64,000 nucleotides of DNA from Smittia aterrima (GCA_033063855.1 CP093829.1:8814243-8878242), one strand, 5' to 3'; shown: positions 1 through 11,490, counted from the first letter of the stretch. Translations and numbers: made by a program. Notes: generated by a model not told the origin, from the letters alone.

Positions 1-3000
1 TTTCATTTCAATTTAATAAATGAGAGATCGACATCTGCTCTTCAAGTCAAATGAGCAGTTATTTAATTATTAAGCGCCGTATGGTCTGACGTGTTTTTGG
101 TTTTACATTTCATGTTTTAATTTAAAGAGTAAACCTCAAAGAGCCATCAAGAGGCCAACAACCGCTTCGTCGTCATCAACCCGAGAGCTACCTGATGTCG
201 ACCATAAATTTTAATTCTACAAGCTTTTGTTATGGCATTGTCGACTCGAAAAGAGTTTGGAGACGGATGCTGTTAATTAGAGCTTGATTTTCAATTTCCA
301 CGCAATTATTTTGAGTTTGTTTGTGCTTTTAGCTTTTGGCATGAACTTCCAAGTCGCTTCCCATCAATCATCTGTCTCGGCTGTCACGTACACAAAAAAA
401 ATCTTCATTAAGATTAAATTTTTTTCTGCAGTTGCTCGCGTTTCGAGTAGATATCAGTTTCACCTTCCGAGCTATTGTCGTCTACCATGAAATATCCAAC
501 AGTTTTATATTTCTTTCTCCTTAAATGGAAGACATCACGCTACTGAAAGCTATAAAAAATAAAAGCGACATTTCGTAATGTTAAACCAGCAAACACTTCA
601 GTAATGTAATTTTTGTGTCTCATCGCGTTGTTTACGACGCATCTAAAGTAGTTTAATCAATGTTGAGACATTCTTTGAACTGGTTTTGCAAGTGACTTTA
701 ATGCTATGCTACGACATGCAATTTATGCTTCAATCGGCAGCTGGCTCCAGCAACTCACTCAGCAATAAATCTCGGCTGATAATCGACAACTCATTATTAG
801 CTAATAAGACAATTAAATTACATGGGGAGATTACTAAATTGACCAATTATCAAAGAATTTGCCAAGTTTTTCTTTCTTTCAATTGACTTAGTAAAGAAAG
901 TTTTGATTTAATCTCGAAGCTATAAAATCCAATGTTGGCTCGAGGGGTTGGACTGTTTTTTATCAACTTAAGGCAACGATTGAATGATTAAACTCCAGAC
1001 TAATGCGTGTACATCATCAAAAGGTTCATTATCGACGAACGGGACTCTAACGTGATTGAAATATTTTCGATCGAAGAAGAAAAATTTGAATTGTTGTGTA
1101 ACAAGAATTGTTTTGCAATCTCAAGACTTGCTCGACTTCGATTGAACTCTAACATCACTTCCATCTCGAAGCAATAAACGAGCTCTGAGTGCTCTTGATT
1201 GTTATATTTTACTGCTTTAATTAACGCTCACATATATCGCGAAGCGAGGTCTTGTTAAGTGTTGAACACCATTTTGATTTCTTCTGATTGCCTGCAATAA
1301 AACTTTATCGCTTTGAGAATTTTCAATTTTTTCCTCCGACTTAGGAATTTTAGTGTTCGGTAAGTGATTAAAATCTCATCAGAAGGGAATTCAATTCACT
1401 CGTTCTCGACTTATTCATGAGTCTCTGTCTGTGCACAGCAAATTATCTTGAAGAACTTCAGAGATGAGTTTGTTGATGGTGACACTTGTTCGCTTATTAT
1501 TTCATAAAACGATTAAGTTTTCAAGAGCAATCTCAAACAACTGAAACTCAGATGCCTATTTAAGTTCTCTAATAAGAATTCTTGATGAGATTTTAACACT
1601 TTTCTATGTTGTTCTTCTCGAGTGTTTGCTCTTTGCTTTCAAAAGAATATTATTCCCATCATAAAAATCTTTCTCTCGTCAACACTCTTCGTAAATGAAG
1701 TTCTTTCTTCTCTCGACGTCTCGGCAATCATTAAGCAAACAACTCATGATGTTCATGTTCATTTGCAGTGCTAGTTAACATGACGAGGAAACGCGCGGCA
1801 TAATCCTTTAAAAGAGAAAGCTGAAAAATAAACGAAAAAGTTTTCTGTTTTTATTATTCACATCGCGGAAAAGCCAACGCGTTGCTCCCCGAACACATTT
1901 AAAAATGATTGAAATTAAATTTCCATTTGGATTTCGCTCAAACAGAATGAAGAGAAATTAAATTAAAGAACGAGTTTAAAGGGAGAGAAAAATTGCATCA
2001 AAAAAACGTTGAATGATTAAATGTGGAAACCAAAAAAGCGTAAAGCCCGAAAATAAATGTTTTTTAAATCAATCGAATCACTTCCGTTGCTTGTGATTGG
2101 AGTTTTGAAAAGGGTGGAAAAATTATTAAGTCGAGTGACTTGCGTATGCAAAGGGGGGAGCTGTCTGTTAACATAAAACTGATTTGAAATTAAAAAGTTT
2201 TTGAATTTCCGGGAGAATTTTTCTTTTCAAACATTTCCATCGCAATTTTATTTTCCCTTTGAAAATAAACAGCAAGTGCATTCATTGGAAGGTAGAGAAA
2301 GAAATGTCTCTTGTGTGCTTGAGGTATTTGAAATGAATGATTCTTTTGTTATTAAAAATCTTTACGATTGACAGGTTTCCATCAAATTGATTGAAGTAGA
2401 AGTTCTTTCAATTTGCCATCGACTAAGTCTGCATCATTATTGAAGTAGTAATCAAAAACTAGTAAATCAAATAATAAAAGACAAAGACTTTTCAAATTCA
2501 AAGCGAACGTGCACAAGCTGAAACGATTTAGAAGTTTTTCGAGTGAGTTTTGTGTTTCTTCTTCTTTCAACAACAAGAGCTAGAGTCATCAACATTTTGT
2601 GCATGCTTCGAAACTCATCTCAGCTTTATGCTGATCGAACGTGCTTCAAGTTTCCTAGCTTTTGAAATTTCAAAAGACTCTTCAGATTATTTCCAAGTGA
2701 AAATCACAAAAGGCCAATGTGAGAATGTTTAAACAAAAAAAAGTGGAAAAATCAATTTTCCGTTTAATTTTTTTTTATCTTAAACAGAAGTTTCGAGAAA
2801 CTTTACGCGCACGTTTAGCAAATTTATCTTGCACGACTTTTGTTTATTTTAGAATTTAAATCATTCCCAGCGTGAAATTGTGTTCCTGTCACTCTAAACT
2901 CTTTTCAATCAATCTCCACGAATAGAAATAGAAAGAAATTGTTTCCGAGCGAATCTCTTGAGTGCTTCGTTGATGAATTATTCATGGAGAAAATTTATTC

Positions 3001-3430
3001 GAGACTTGATAAACGAGAGTGATTAAATTACTGCTGACGATGAGTAAAATGTGTGGAAGTTACTGAAAGCTCTCCCACCGTTGCAAGCTTTTAATAAAAA
3101 AAACTTTGCTCACCTTAATTAATTTCCTCTTAACTTCCTTCAGTTGGAACAGACTGACCAACAATTCACATGAGATAAGCTTCGTAAGAATTTTCCGTTT
3201 TAAGCTTCGCAGAAAAATAAAATTATCGAGAAAAGCAATTACGGTAATTGAATTCCGCATTACCTGAGGTTATTGCACGAGAGCAATTTTAATCCTTGCG
3301 AAGTAGAAAATTCAAATTCAGAAAATTTTATGTTTCTTACATTTTTTATTAAAGTTTTGTGCAGTCCAAAGTTTATTAAAAATCCAACTTGCTTGGCTTC
3401 AAAACTAATTATCTCTTAAAGTTCTAAAAA
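1..3430. other. Intergenic, no gene recognised
   Basis: AT-rich sequence downstream of the 3' end of BRD8. Open frames are short (under 75 codons), lack family resemblance and do not join across plausible splice sites. Two minus-strand AATAAA hexamers at 3345-3350 and 3372-3377 lie just beyond the BRD8 stop codon and are probably its polyadenylation signals. I see nothing else to annotate. Confidence 0.6.
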
Positions 3431-6066
3431 TTAATTCTTTTTCTTGATTTGCTTGCGATAGCTTTTGTAGGCATCTTCGACTTCGAGATTCGATTCGATT
3501 ACCTCAATTCCGTCTTTGATGAACTGATGGACCATGTCGTTAAACTTTGATCCTTTCTTGTTGAGCATAATGATGTTCGTGCACATCAGAGCGAAGTCTC
3601 GTTTTACGTCGCCAGGTAAAGTTGAAATGTTGCTTTCAATGTTCTTTTGCATCGTCTTAAGATTCATTGGACATAAAACGACAGTTTTGTATGTGTCATC
3701 GGGAATAGTTTTGTTATCGATAATTGCTGCGAAGTCCTTGAGCTTTTGAAGATCTTTCAAGCAGTCATCCCATCGACCTTTCCACATTGTATGGTCTTGC
3801 TCTTTGGAGAAATTATAAGTCGACTTAGGCTCAGCTGCTGGAATCAGAGAAGAGTGACGACTCCTTGTTCTTATTGGTGTCGCATCAATTTTCTCGCTAT
3901 TTTCTGAATGATCTCGAGTTCGAGTTGAACTTCCCGGAGTCTCAGCTTTTAAACTTTCATTCATCTTTTTACGACTCGTGCTTCGCGATACTTTCACTTC
4001 TAGAACTTCATCGTCGCTATCCACGGATCCAACTGAACGAGTTTTGTCATTAACTTCAGTTGCAGTTGGCTTTGGCGTTGTTGGCTTAACTTCCACAACT
4101 TCAACGACTTTTTCAGGCAGTTTTTTGTCAACTGTTTCGATAATCTTTTCCTTTTTCACTACGTCGTCGTGACTCTCTTTAGCATCCTCGAACGTAACAT
4201 CTTCATCAGAATCATCGACCTGATAAACAGTGTTAAGTACTTTCGGTGCTTTGTCGGCACTAGACGAAGCTTCCTCACGTTCCTGTATGTCCTTGAATGG
4301 CCGAGCTTCTTTGTTTGAATCATCTCCGCTGACTTCTTTAGTATCATCGGCAACTGAAGATTTTATGCTTTGCGATTCTTCGCCTTCACCTATTTCCATT
4401 TTATCGTTTAATTTCTCCTTCTTATCGTCGCTTGTTAAGCTTTCATCGGAAATTATCATAACTTTGTCGTCGTGTGTTGGTGAGTCTGCCTTAGAATCAT
4501 TTGATTCGTTGCGTTCCATCATTTCAATTGAAGTTGGATTGGAAATTTCTGGCTCTGACGGAATATGAATGACTTCAGCATCAGTGACCGGTTTCAAAGC
4601 AGTTTGCTCAACCGAATCTTCTTGGACCGTAGATGACGGAACTTCAACGTCAGGAACACCAGCGAAATCTTCGACAAGTTGCTTAATCTTTAATTTGTCG
4701 TAGTCATCAGTTGACGTAGCTTGTGATGAATCGTCAATATCCTTGATTGGTTCGTCTTCCGGAAGCTTATCATCGAGAATCTCTGGATTCATAATAATCG
4801 CGTTGATATCTTCCAAATCTTCATCGTCAAACTTGTCTGCAATGAGTTCATTGAAATCTGCAAGAATGTCTGCTTCCTCATCCTTTCCGTCGGCTCCATC
4901 CTTTCCTCCACTATTCTCTGGAACGGAAATTGACATCATCAATTGCTGTTTCTCACTTGTTGAAGGATCCTGAGCTGTGCTAGCCTTTTTGTCAAGCAAA
5001 GTTATGAGAGTCGGAGCTAAAGCTGATTGAGAAACTGGAATTTGAACAGAGGAAGCGGAATGATTAATGATGACGTTTGGCACGACACTGACGGAAGCAT
5101 TAATGAGATTGTTTTGTGCTATTGTGGATGATTGTGTAATAATGTGAGAAGGGCTATTGGATGATGATCCAGTAAGGAGATTGGTAATTGTGGGAGCCGA
5201 GCGTGCTGTATTAGACGACGTGATCGGCGGCGATTGATTAGCTTGTGATGATTTTAAAAGCGATGTAAGCAATGGTGATGGCGATGAGTTCGGTGTACCT
5301 GCTTGTTGCTGAGTGGCATCTGTGGTCACTTCTTCCTGAACAGATTTTTGAGTTTTCAAAGCATTCGTTTTGAATCCTGGACGCCATTGACGGTCATATT
5401 CCAATTTCTTCTCTTCTCGCTCCTTCAACCATTGGTCATGACGAACTTTCTCACGCTCCTTTTGAATGTTTTCTTGTTCAATTTGATTCCACATCTCACG
5501 AAGTCTTCCTTCATCCATCGATCCACTTTGAAGTAACAGAATATCTTCTTTGAGTCTCGCATATTCTTGTTGCTCTTCATGAATTATCTTTTTGAGTTCA
5601 GTAATCCGTTCATTTGTTAGCTTCTTAACAAGAGACTCGACAGGGGTCGACGGAGTTTCTGGTGGTTGATCGCGCTCGGATGCAGTTCTCTGAAAAATTT
5701 TAGGATTACTTGACGAATTTTGTTTTCACTTTAATAGATTATGTACCTTCTTTCGCTTCGTCGTTTCAACAGACTCAAGGAGCTTTCCATACTGAGTTGC
5801 ACAAGGCTTCGCAGCAAACCAATCAGCTGGACGTAAATTATAATCAGAAACGCATCCTTTGAGTGCTCTCGAGACTGACATCCAATTTTGGTCCCCACTG
5901 CATGCCACAGCTGAAGCAAGACAGAGTTGTTCATGAGTATTCCATTCATCCAGCGGCCTAAGAAAAGAGAATTTTAAAATTTCGGCATTTTATTTTTTCT
6001 AGACAACAAAACTTACGCTCGTTTTAAATTCAGCTGATGCTGAATCAAATTGTGTTTCGTCGTCAT
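3431..6066 (-). CDS. BRD8: BRD8-like bromodomain protein (NuA4/TIP60 complex subunit)
   Basis: Three coding exons on the minus strand: 6066-6017, 5957-5747 and 5689-3431, joined in frame to 839 residues. The N-terminus has the BRD8 signature (EQLCLASAVACSGDQNW, then SVSRALK and DWFAAKPCATQY, about residues 20-75). Next comes the coiled-coil stretch with KLTNERITELKKII and RLKEDILLLQSGSMD (about 100-150), which matches the vertebrate protein closely. A long Ser/Asp/Glu-rich, presumably disordered middle follows. The last 120 residues are a divergent bromodomain with CPMNLKTMQKNIES in place of the usual PMDL...KKNIE and an Asn in IIMLNKKG where the acetyl-lysine-binding Asn is expected. In animals BRD8 is a chromatin reader of the NuA4/TIP60 histone acetyltransferase. 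Gene A is transcribed divergently 0.7 kb away. The family is certain; acetyl-lysine binding is inferred. Confidence 0.93.
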
Positions 6067-6510
6067 CACTTCACTGTTATCAAATGAAGCTTAACTTTAT
6101 GCAATGTTTTAACTTTGTTCGAGCACAGAAAGTGGCTTATTTCAAAAGATATTTCAATTTTAAATAATTTTTGTGAATTTTTGCGATTTTTACTAACACA
6201 AACAAAGCTCGCAGGGTTTGCTACGAGAATTTGATTTGAATCCAAAATGTACGTTAAAAATATAAACGAATATTTAAGAATGTGAATTTCTTTTTAATTA
6301 AGCAAATTATCGAAATTCTTTTTATCCAATATAAAACCTTCAACGTGAACTACAATTATGCAAACTTTATATTTCTCTACAATCATAATTTCCCATTTGT
6401 GCTTTCTCTGAAGTTGGTTGCAAAGCTGCAAAGCTGAAGCGAGAGCTTTCGTTGAATCATTTCCAGGAATCCCACTTATTTTCCTCTGAAAAGCGTGCAA
6501 ATGTTTGTTC

Positions 6511-6520
6511 GGGGACTTTT
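6511..6520 (+). promoter_or_regulatory. NF-kB/Relish-like site GGGGACTTTT
   Basis: An exact match to GGGRNYYYYY, about 270 bp upstream of the start codon of RHIM-like gene A. Insect IMD-pathway genes are commonly driven by Relish through such sites. Occupancy is inferred, not shown. Confidence 0.4.
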
Positions 6521-6658
6521 AGATTCTCTAATGCCTAATCAATTAATGACCGGATTTTAGATAAATACATTTGTCGTTGTTTTCATAATCGAGCACACGT
6601 TCGTTTTCTGTTGTAATCGAGTTTATTGTTCTGCGATTCTCAATAATAAATCGTTTAA

Positions 6659-6668
6659 AGGAGTCCCC
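6659..6668 (-). promoter_or_regulatory. NF-kB/Relish-like site GGGGACTCCT (minus strand)
   Basis: The minus-strand decamer matches GGGRNYYYYY and lies about 125 bp upstream of gene A. Together with the site at 6511 it makes a pair in one short promoter. Confidence 0.4.
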
Positions 6669-6792
6669 GAAAACGTTCCAATCTACTTGATAAGACTCGT
6701 GTGCTTGAATGAATATTTTCAGTTCACTTACGATCTTCCGATAGCTAAGAAGCTAAGTTTTTTAAGGAATAAAGTTCAAGCTTAAGTGTCGA

Positions 6793-7098
6793 ATGCAGTC
6801 AACACTCAATGTTCCTGAATCATCTACATCGATACCAATTACTTCGACAAAAGATGTTTTCAGGATTCCCGAGCTGAGAAAGAAACTTCTTCAATCAAAA
6901 CTCGATGCGTTTTTAAAATCGAAACCAGACTCAACTTGTATCAACGTTTCAATTCGAGCAGTCCACGTTCACGATACTCAGAACAACCAGAAGGCGATTC
7001 AGCAGCTTCGCTACTTGATCTTCTTTTTGATTGCAATTGTTGTTATGGCACTTCTCTTCGGAATGATTTTTCTCAACTCTCTCTCTCGACACATTTGA
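6793..7098 (+). CDS. Gene A: ectodomain-less RHIM-like/transmembrane protein of the PGRP cluster
   Basis: A single-exon frame of 101 residues with an AATAAA signal at 7117-7122, 19 bp past the stop. Residues 1-47 are a polar N-terminus. About 50-62 is a beta-prone hydrophobic motif (INVSIRAVHVHD) that aligns with VVNIRVDAVNIFG of neighbouring receptor B and with the RHIM-like segments of C, D and E. Residues 72-94 form one transmembrane helix (LRYLIFFLIAIVVMALLFG), and only about seven residues follow it. No PGRP domain is attached, and I found no splice donor leading to one before the stop. The known parallel is that PGRP-LC-type receptors signal to IMD through such a cytoplasmic motif. I infer a truncated paralogue that could modulate receptor assembly. 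A non-functional remnant is possible, but the intact frame and polyadenylation signal argue for a gene. Confidence 0.65.
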   Translation: MQSTLNVPESSTSIPITSTKDVFRIPELRKKLLQSKLDAFLKSKPDSTCINVSIRAVHVHDTQNNQKAIQQLRYLIFFLIAIVVMALLFGMIFLNSLSRHI

Positions 7099-7226
7099 AT
7101 AATTATCATAATTGGCAATAAAATATTTCGCTCAAAACAAACACTATCAATTTTATAATTCGAGCATCATCATCAGTCTCTCATAAACGATCGAAACATG
7201 AAGACGTAGCTTTAAATTCTTCGAAG

Positions 7227-8873
7227 ATGCTTCGACAATATCTGACGGAAGACCATGAAGAGTTTGATTCAATTTCTCAACAGTCCTACGAGTCAACTGT
7301 AGCTTCAGAGTTTGTCGAGAAAGATATCGAACGTTACCGTAAATCCCAGAATGAATCATCGACACCTCCAACATCAACAAATCCTGCTGATAAGGTTCAA
7401 GTTGTTAATATTAGAGTCGACGCAGTGAATATTTTTGGGGAGAATGGAGGTAACTTTTAATGAAATAAAAAAGAATCTCAAAGATCACGATTCATTTTTT
7501 TTAGGAAACGAAGGAAGAGAATCTTTTCAATTAACAAATTTTAGTGAAGTTATCACGAGCCGGGTTGTACCCTCATTAGATTCAATACTCAATCAAACCG
7601 AGAAGATTACGAATGAACCTGAATTGAAAAAGAAATTCATTCAACAATCATTGTTAGCCATCGGATTCCTGCTCTTAGTTGGAGCTGTCGTTTTCTGTGT
7701 AGTCTCGTTAACTTTAAAGCTAAATGCGGATTCAGCTTCAGTCGGGAAAGCCCCGACAGATAGTCCGGCTGTAAACATTGATTCGTTTTATGTCAATAGA
7801 AGTCAGTGGCAAGCTGATAGTGGACGAATAGGTTCAAAGGTCGTGAGTAAAAATTCGAGAGCCAAAAGAGTGATTTTGAGTTCAGATTCAAAATCAATTT
7901 GCGAGCTAGGAAATTGTCGATCGGTGTTAAAGAAAAGACAAAGTGATCATTCATATTTATTTGACGATATTCAAGAAAACTTTGTTATCGGAAGCGACGG
8001 AAATATCTACGAAGGAAGAGGATTCGAGCGTCAAGGGCAAATGAGTTTTGATAAATTTGGAACGACATTTGACAAAGATTCTCTTGAAATAACTTTCCTC
8101 GGAACTATTACAGAGCAACAAGTGAATAAGTTAAAAGACTTTTTGGATAAATGTGTTAAAGAGGAAAAGCTCGCGATTGCCTATAAGATCTTCTTGAATT
8201 ATCAAATCGCTGGAACGGAAGTTGACCAAAAACTTTACAACAGAATTCGAGTCTTCGAAAGCTTTAGCGAAGGCAGGATATGAAGAAATCTTTTAACGAA
8301 ACTCTTTCTGATAAAAATCATTTCAGTTCCACCGATCATTCAAAATAAAACAAGAAATGTCCCTTTAGAGGAGCAATATGAGCTTGAAGAAACAATCAGA
8401 TCTATTGTCTTATTCGAAATTCAATATTACAGAAATTCTGTAAGTTTGTTCAACTCTTCTTCAATTACATCTAATTTTCTAATTTTATTTTTCTTCAAAG
8501 ATATCGGAGATAGACTTTTCCAATTTTACTCTCGTCATTGCGGATAACTTGGTGCATCAAATTAAATCTTTCGATTGCCTCGCAGAGGAAAGTGGTAACT
8601 GGAAAATTTATTTCAACTATTCAAACTAAAACTGTTTAAGTAAACTTTTCTTCTTTAGACGAAACTCGGAGCAAACTGAAAGTTTCAATTGCTGTAAAAT
8701 ATTACGACATCAAATACGATGAGGATTTCATAAACAAGATCTTGAATTACCTCGTTGATGTAGGAAAGCTCAAAGCCGACTTCAAACGTTGCTTTAACAC
8801 GAAATTTGAAGAATATTCGGAATTTGAATCTTTGTTAGCCTTTGAAAGTGCTATTGAAAGTGAAGACTGCTAA
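7227..8873 (+). CDS. Gene B: transmembrane PGRP with RHIM-like motif, two divergent PGRP domains
   Basis: Five exons (7227-7449, 7505-8272, 8327-8439, 8501-8594, 8659-8873) give 470 residues. The cytoplasmic part carries VVNIRVDAVNIFGENGG (about 59-75), an RHIM-like motif. The transmembrane helix is at about 122-145 (LLAIGFLLLVGAVVFCVVSL). Domain 1 keeps PGRP landmarks (NRSQW, ENFVIGSDGNIYEGRGF, LEITFLG) but has lost the zinc-ligand region, so it is not an amidase. Exons 3-5 encode a heavily decayed second PGRP domain (LKVSIAV, LVDVGKLKADFK). Its intron phases (1, 0, 1) match those of gene C. The second intron appears to use a GC donor (8273-8274), since no GT donor keeps the frame; without it the protein would stop at 8283. 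Domain layout recalls Drosophila PGRP-LF, but here with a cytoplasmic motif. Ligand binding is uncertain. Confidence 0.75.
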
Positions 8874-8912
8874 TAATTTAGAAAATAATCGCATTTTAAA
8901 GTCTTTAACTAA

Positions 8913-9467
8913 TTATTTTTTATTGATAGGTCTTCGAACATAATTTCTGTTATTATTTCCTTTTGGTTTTACATTATCTGTTCCAGGAGCGTTGTTGCTG
9001 TTGTGATTATTGGAATTAACAGGAGACTGTGGAATTGCTGATCCAGCTGCCTGCGATGATCTCCCGTTCGCTCCGTTGTTGACGACTGGTGGCATGATTG
9101 GTGGAATACTAATTGGCTGTTGTTCGCTCATGTTTATCGACTCATTGAAAATCATACAAAAATCGCCAATTCTTGAGATCTCTCCTGATTTTCCTGAATA
9201 CAAAGTGAGAGCTCCTCGAAACAAAGCTGCGTAACACTTCATTAGTCTAACGATGTCTCCAGGTTGTAATAACTTCCCAGGCTCATCCCAGATCGAGCAA
9301 TTGATCGCTGCAGTTTGATCGGCGACTTTGAATGAGAACACTTCTCGATTTTCTTTTGTTTTGGTCGAGTTTGTGACTTCTAAAACTACAAACATCACAT
9401 TGATATTCTTCATTCTGTCGCGAATATCCTTGATAGGCGTGAACTCGAATTGTTGCTGCTTATCCAT
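8913..9467 (-). CDS. SOSS complex subunit B (hSSB1/NABP-type single-stranded DNA-binding protein)
   Basis: Single-exon minus-strand gene of 184 residues. Residues 8-112 form the OB fold, with family-specific blocks: IKDIRDRMKNINVMFVVLEV, ADQTAAINCSIWDEPG, QPGDIVRL and ALTLYSGKSGEISRIGDF. The tail (about 125-184) is the usual Pro/Asn-rich basic region. The protein binds ssDNA and, with Integrator subunit INTS3, forms the SOSS complex of double-strand-break repair. Length and single-domain layout fit the family. It lies between convergent PGRP genes B and C, with which it shares no function; the position is probably coincidental. The start is set by the Met in MDKQQQFEFTPIKDI, close to the family N-terminus. 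Confidence 0.93.
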   Translation of the reverse strand: MDKQQQFEFTPIKDIRDRMKNINVMFVVLEVTNSTKTKENREVFSFKVADQTAAINCSIWDEPGKLLQPGDIVRLMKCYAALFRGALTLYSGKSGEISRIGDFCMIFNESINMSEQQPISIPPIMPPVVNNGANGRSSQAAGSAIPQSPVNSNNHNSNNAPGTDNVKPKGNNNRNYVRRPINKK

Positions 9468-9689
9468 TTTAAATTCAAGTTTTTATGTTTCTGGTGTAAA
9501 AATGTTTTTTGTTTTGGTTGAAATTAGTTTTCATGCGCGTTCTACTTTTCGTCTTTTTAATTTTTCAAAACTTGATGATGCGAAAGATTGCTTCTTTTAT
9601 TCAAATTAAACGAATATTTGTATTCGAATTTTTAAGGAAAGCTCCTGTTTTGGAAAACTCATTTATTCAGAGAAGGTTGATGACCATAT

Positions 9690-11490
9690 TTATTCAATTT
9701 CCTTGTAATTTGGATGTAGCTTTATCAACTCGAATAAAACATCTCCTGGGCTTGACAAGTTGGGTTTGACTTGTCTTTCGCCATAAAGTGAATAGTTGCT
9801 GCTGAGCTTTCCCATTTTATTCGCATATCTCAGGAATGATTCTAAATTCTCCATGAATCTTGAGGCCTCCAAACTTGTAACAATGTTTCCCAAATGAAGA
9901 ATGTTCAGAGAATCCATGAAATCTCCTGAAAATAAATTAAAATTTACCAAAAATGTTAAACATATAATAAACTTACGATATCCATCGAAACCTTGCTGTT
10001 CTATAATCAGAGGACCTGCTAAGTAAAAGTTTATATCTTCGTTCTCTTCAGTTTGTTGACTCTCAAGCAAAATTTTACACGAATCCTAAGTAATTGCATT
10101 ATTTCGTAAATATTGAATATTTTCAACGAAAGCTCTTGCTTCTTCTTACAATTGAATTACAATCTTGATCTTCTGTACTTCCAACGATGACTCTGCTACT
10201 TCGGTGTCGTCTAACTTTTCCAATAAATTTCGAATCACTCCAATCTCGTCTTCTGGTTATGTTTAGAGCTATTGAAAGTCACAATATTTGTTAGAGAACT
10301 TCTTCAGAAAATATTTTTCTTACGTTTCGTTATTTGAATGTCACAACTTTCTATCAAAATGCTTTCATCGCAATTGGCAAGTGAGGCTGTTAGATCGTTG
10401 TGCTGTAAAACTATAAAACTTTCATCCAAAATGCTGTTGACAAGCATTATCTCTATAAATCTACAAAATGCCGTTTGCTGCTCTTCCGTCAAGAAATTGT
10501 CACAAGGATTCGAAAGAAAACTTATCGAGAAAGCTTTTCTGTTGTAAGACGTATGAGAATCGTAAGTCGATTGTCCTTCCCTCGAGAACCCTCGTCCTTC
10601 AAAAATAGTTCCATCGCCTGATATTATAAAGTTTTCCTTTACGTCATCGAATTCGGAATAAGCATTTTGCTGATATCCAAAAATAAGTTCAGAGCATGTC
10701 GAATGATTTTCACAAGAGTCCTCATCAGTTCTCCTTTGAACGATAATTCGCCTAATCGGTTTCAACTGCTTGAATTTTCCTCTAAGTTCAAGATCTTCCA
10801 TCATCCATGAATTTCGATTGAGAAGAGAAATTTCTGGCAAAGGAGTTTCTGTCGTTGAATCAATTAAAGTTTCCGTCGAGGAGCTTCCAGTTGAAGTGTC
10901 AAACGTAATTGGCGAGGAAGTTTCAGCCTTTTCCGTCGTTGTATCACTCGAGTCATCTCCATTATCTCTGTTTCTGATTATCATTGGAAGTGTGATTGAT
11001 AGCGCAATAAAAATAATGATCAATATAATGATGGGAACCAAAATCTTTGTCTTTTTCATTTTCTCCCATTTCGTTTGTTTTCGCTTTGCGATGAAATTCT
11101 CGGAGCTTTTATTGAAGTTGGAAATTATTTGATCCACTGCTGATTTCATAGGCTTCTCGATCTCACCATCGCCGTTTGCTAAATAAATCAAGAGACAGAC
11201 ACGTGAGTTCCTGGAATGTCATTTTACTCACCTTTGTCTATTACAACTTTGTCGATGTGCAAGTTATAAATCGCTGGTTGTTTATTCGTTTTATTAATTT
11301 CCCTTAGTTGTTGCTCTCGTTCGTAAATCTGAACCTGCTGGGCCACGTACGCCGAGTCAGCGCAAGTCGATCCCGAATAAGCACTGATAGAATCGTAAAT
11401 CTCATCATAGAATCCACTCATCCGTTTCCCAATTGGCGATTTCTCTTCCGAGAAGTTCATCGTGTCGCCGAGAGCTTTCAAAAGCTTCAC
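9690..11490 (-). CDS. Gene C: transmembrane PGRP with RHIM-like motif and two PGRP domains
   Basis: Five minus-strand exons (11490-11232, 11178-10324, 10268-10150, 10085-9977, 9925-9690) join to 525 residues. The N-terminal module YDSISAYSGSTCADSAY resembles FDSISQQSYESTVAS of gene B. NLHIDKVVIDKG (about 76-87) is the RHIM-like position. The transmembrane helix is at 132-155 (KILVPIIILIIIFIALSITL). A Ser/Thr-rich stalk leads to domain 1 (about 207-370: RNSWM, ENFIISGDGTIFEGRGF, FSISFLSN) and domain 2 (about 372-520: RRRDWSD, LNILHLGN, YSLYGERQV, SSPGDVLFE). The amidase Cys is Ser in domain 2 and absent in domain 1, so both are receptor-type. Layout resembles PGRP-LF. Whether it signals or acts as a decoy cannot be read from sequence. 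Confidence 0.82.

Larger units (their letters stand above)
6067..6792. promoter_or_regulatory. Divergent intergenic region between BRD8 and the PGRP cluster
   Basis: This 726-bp head-to-head interval must hold the BRD8 promoter and that of PGRP-like gene A. Two 10-mers fit the insect Rel/NF-kB consensus GGGRNYYYYY: GGGGACTTTT at 6511-6520 (plus) and GGGGACTCCT at 6659-6668 (minus). A 68-codon minus frame at 6294-6500 has no family resemblance and is not annotated as a gene. Confidence 0.5.

Noticed and set aside
3978..4973. Serine-rich plus-strand frames across the BRD8 exon
   Set aside because: Antisense shadows of the Asp/Glu/Ser-rich BRD8 middle region.
6294..6500. 68-codon minus-strand frame between BRD8 and PGRP A
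   Set aside because: No family resemblance, no splice partners, and it overlaps the probable promoter. It could be real, but nothing supports it beyond being open.
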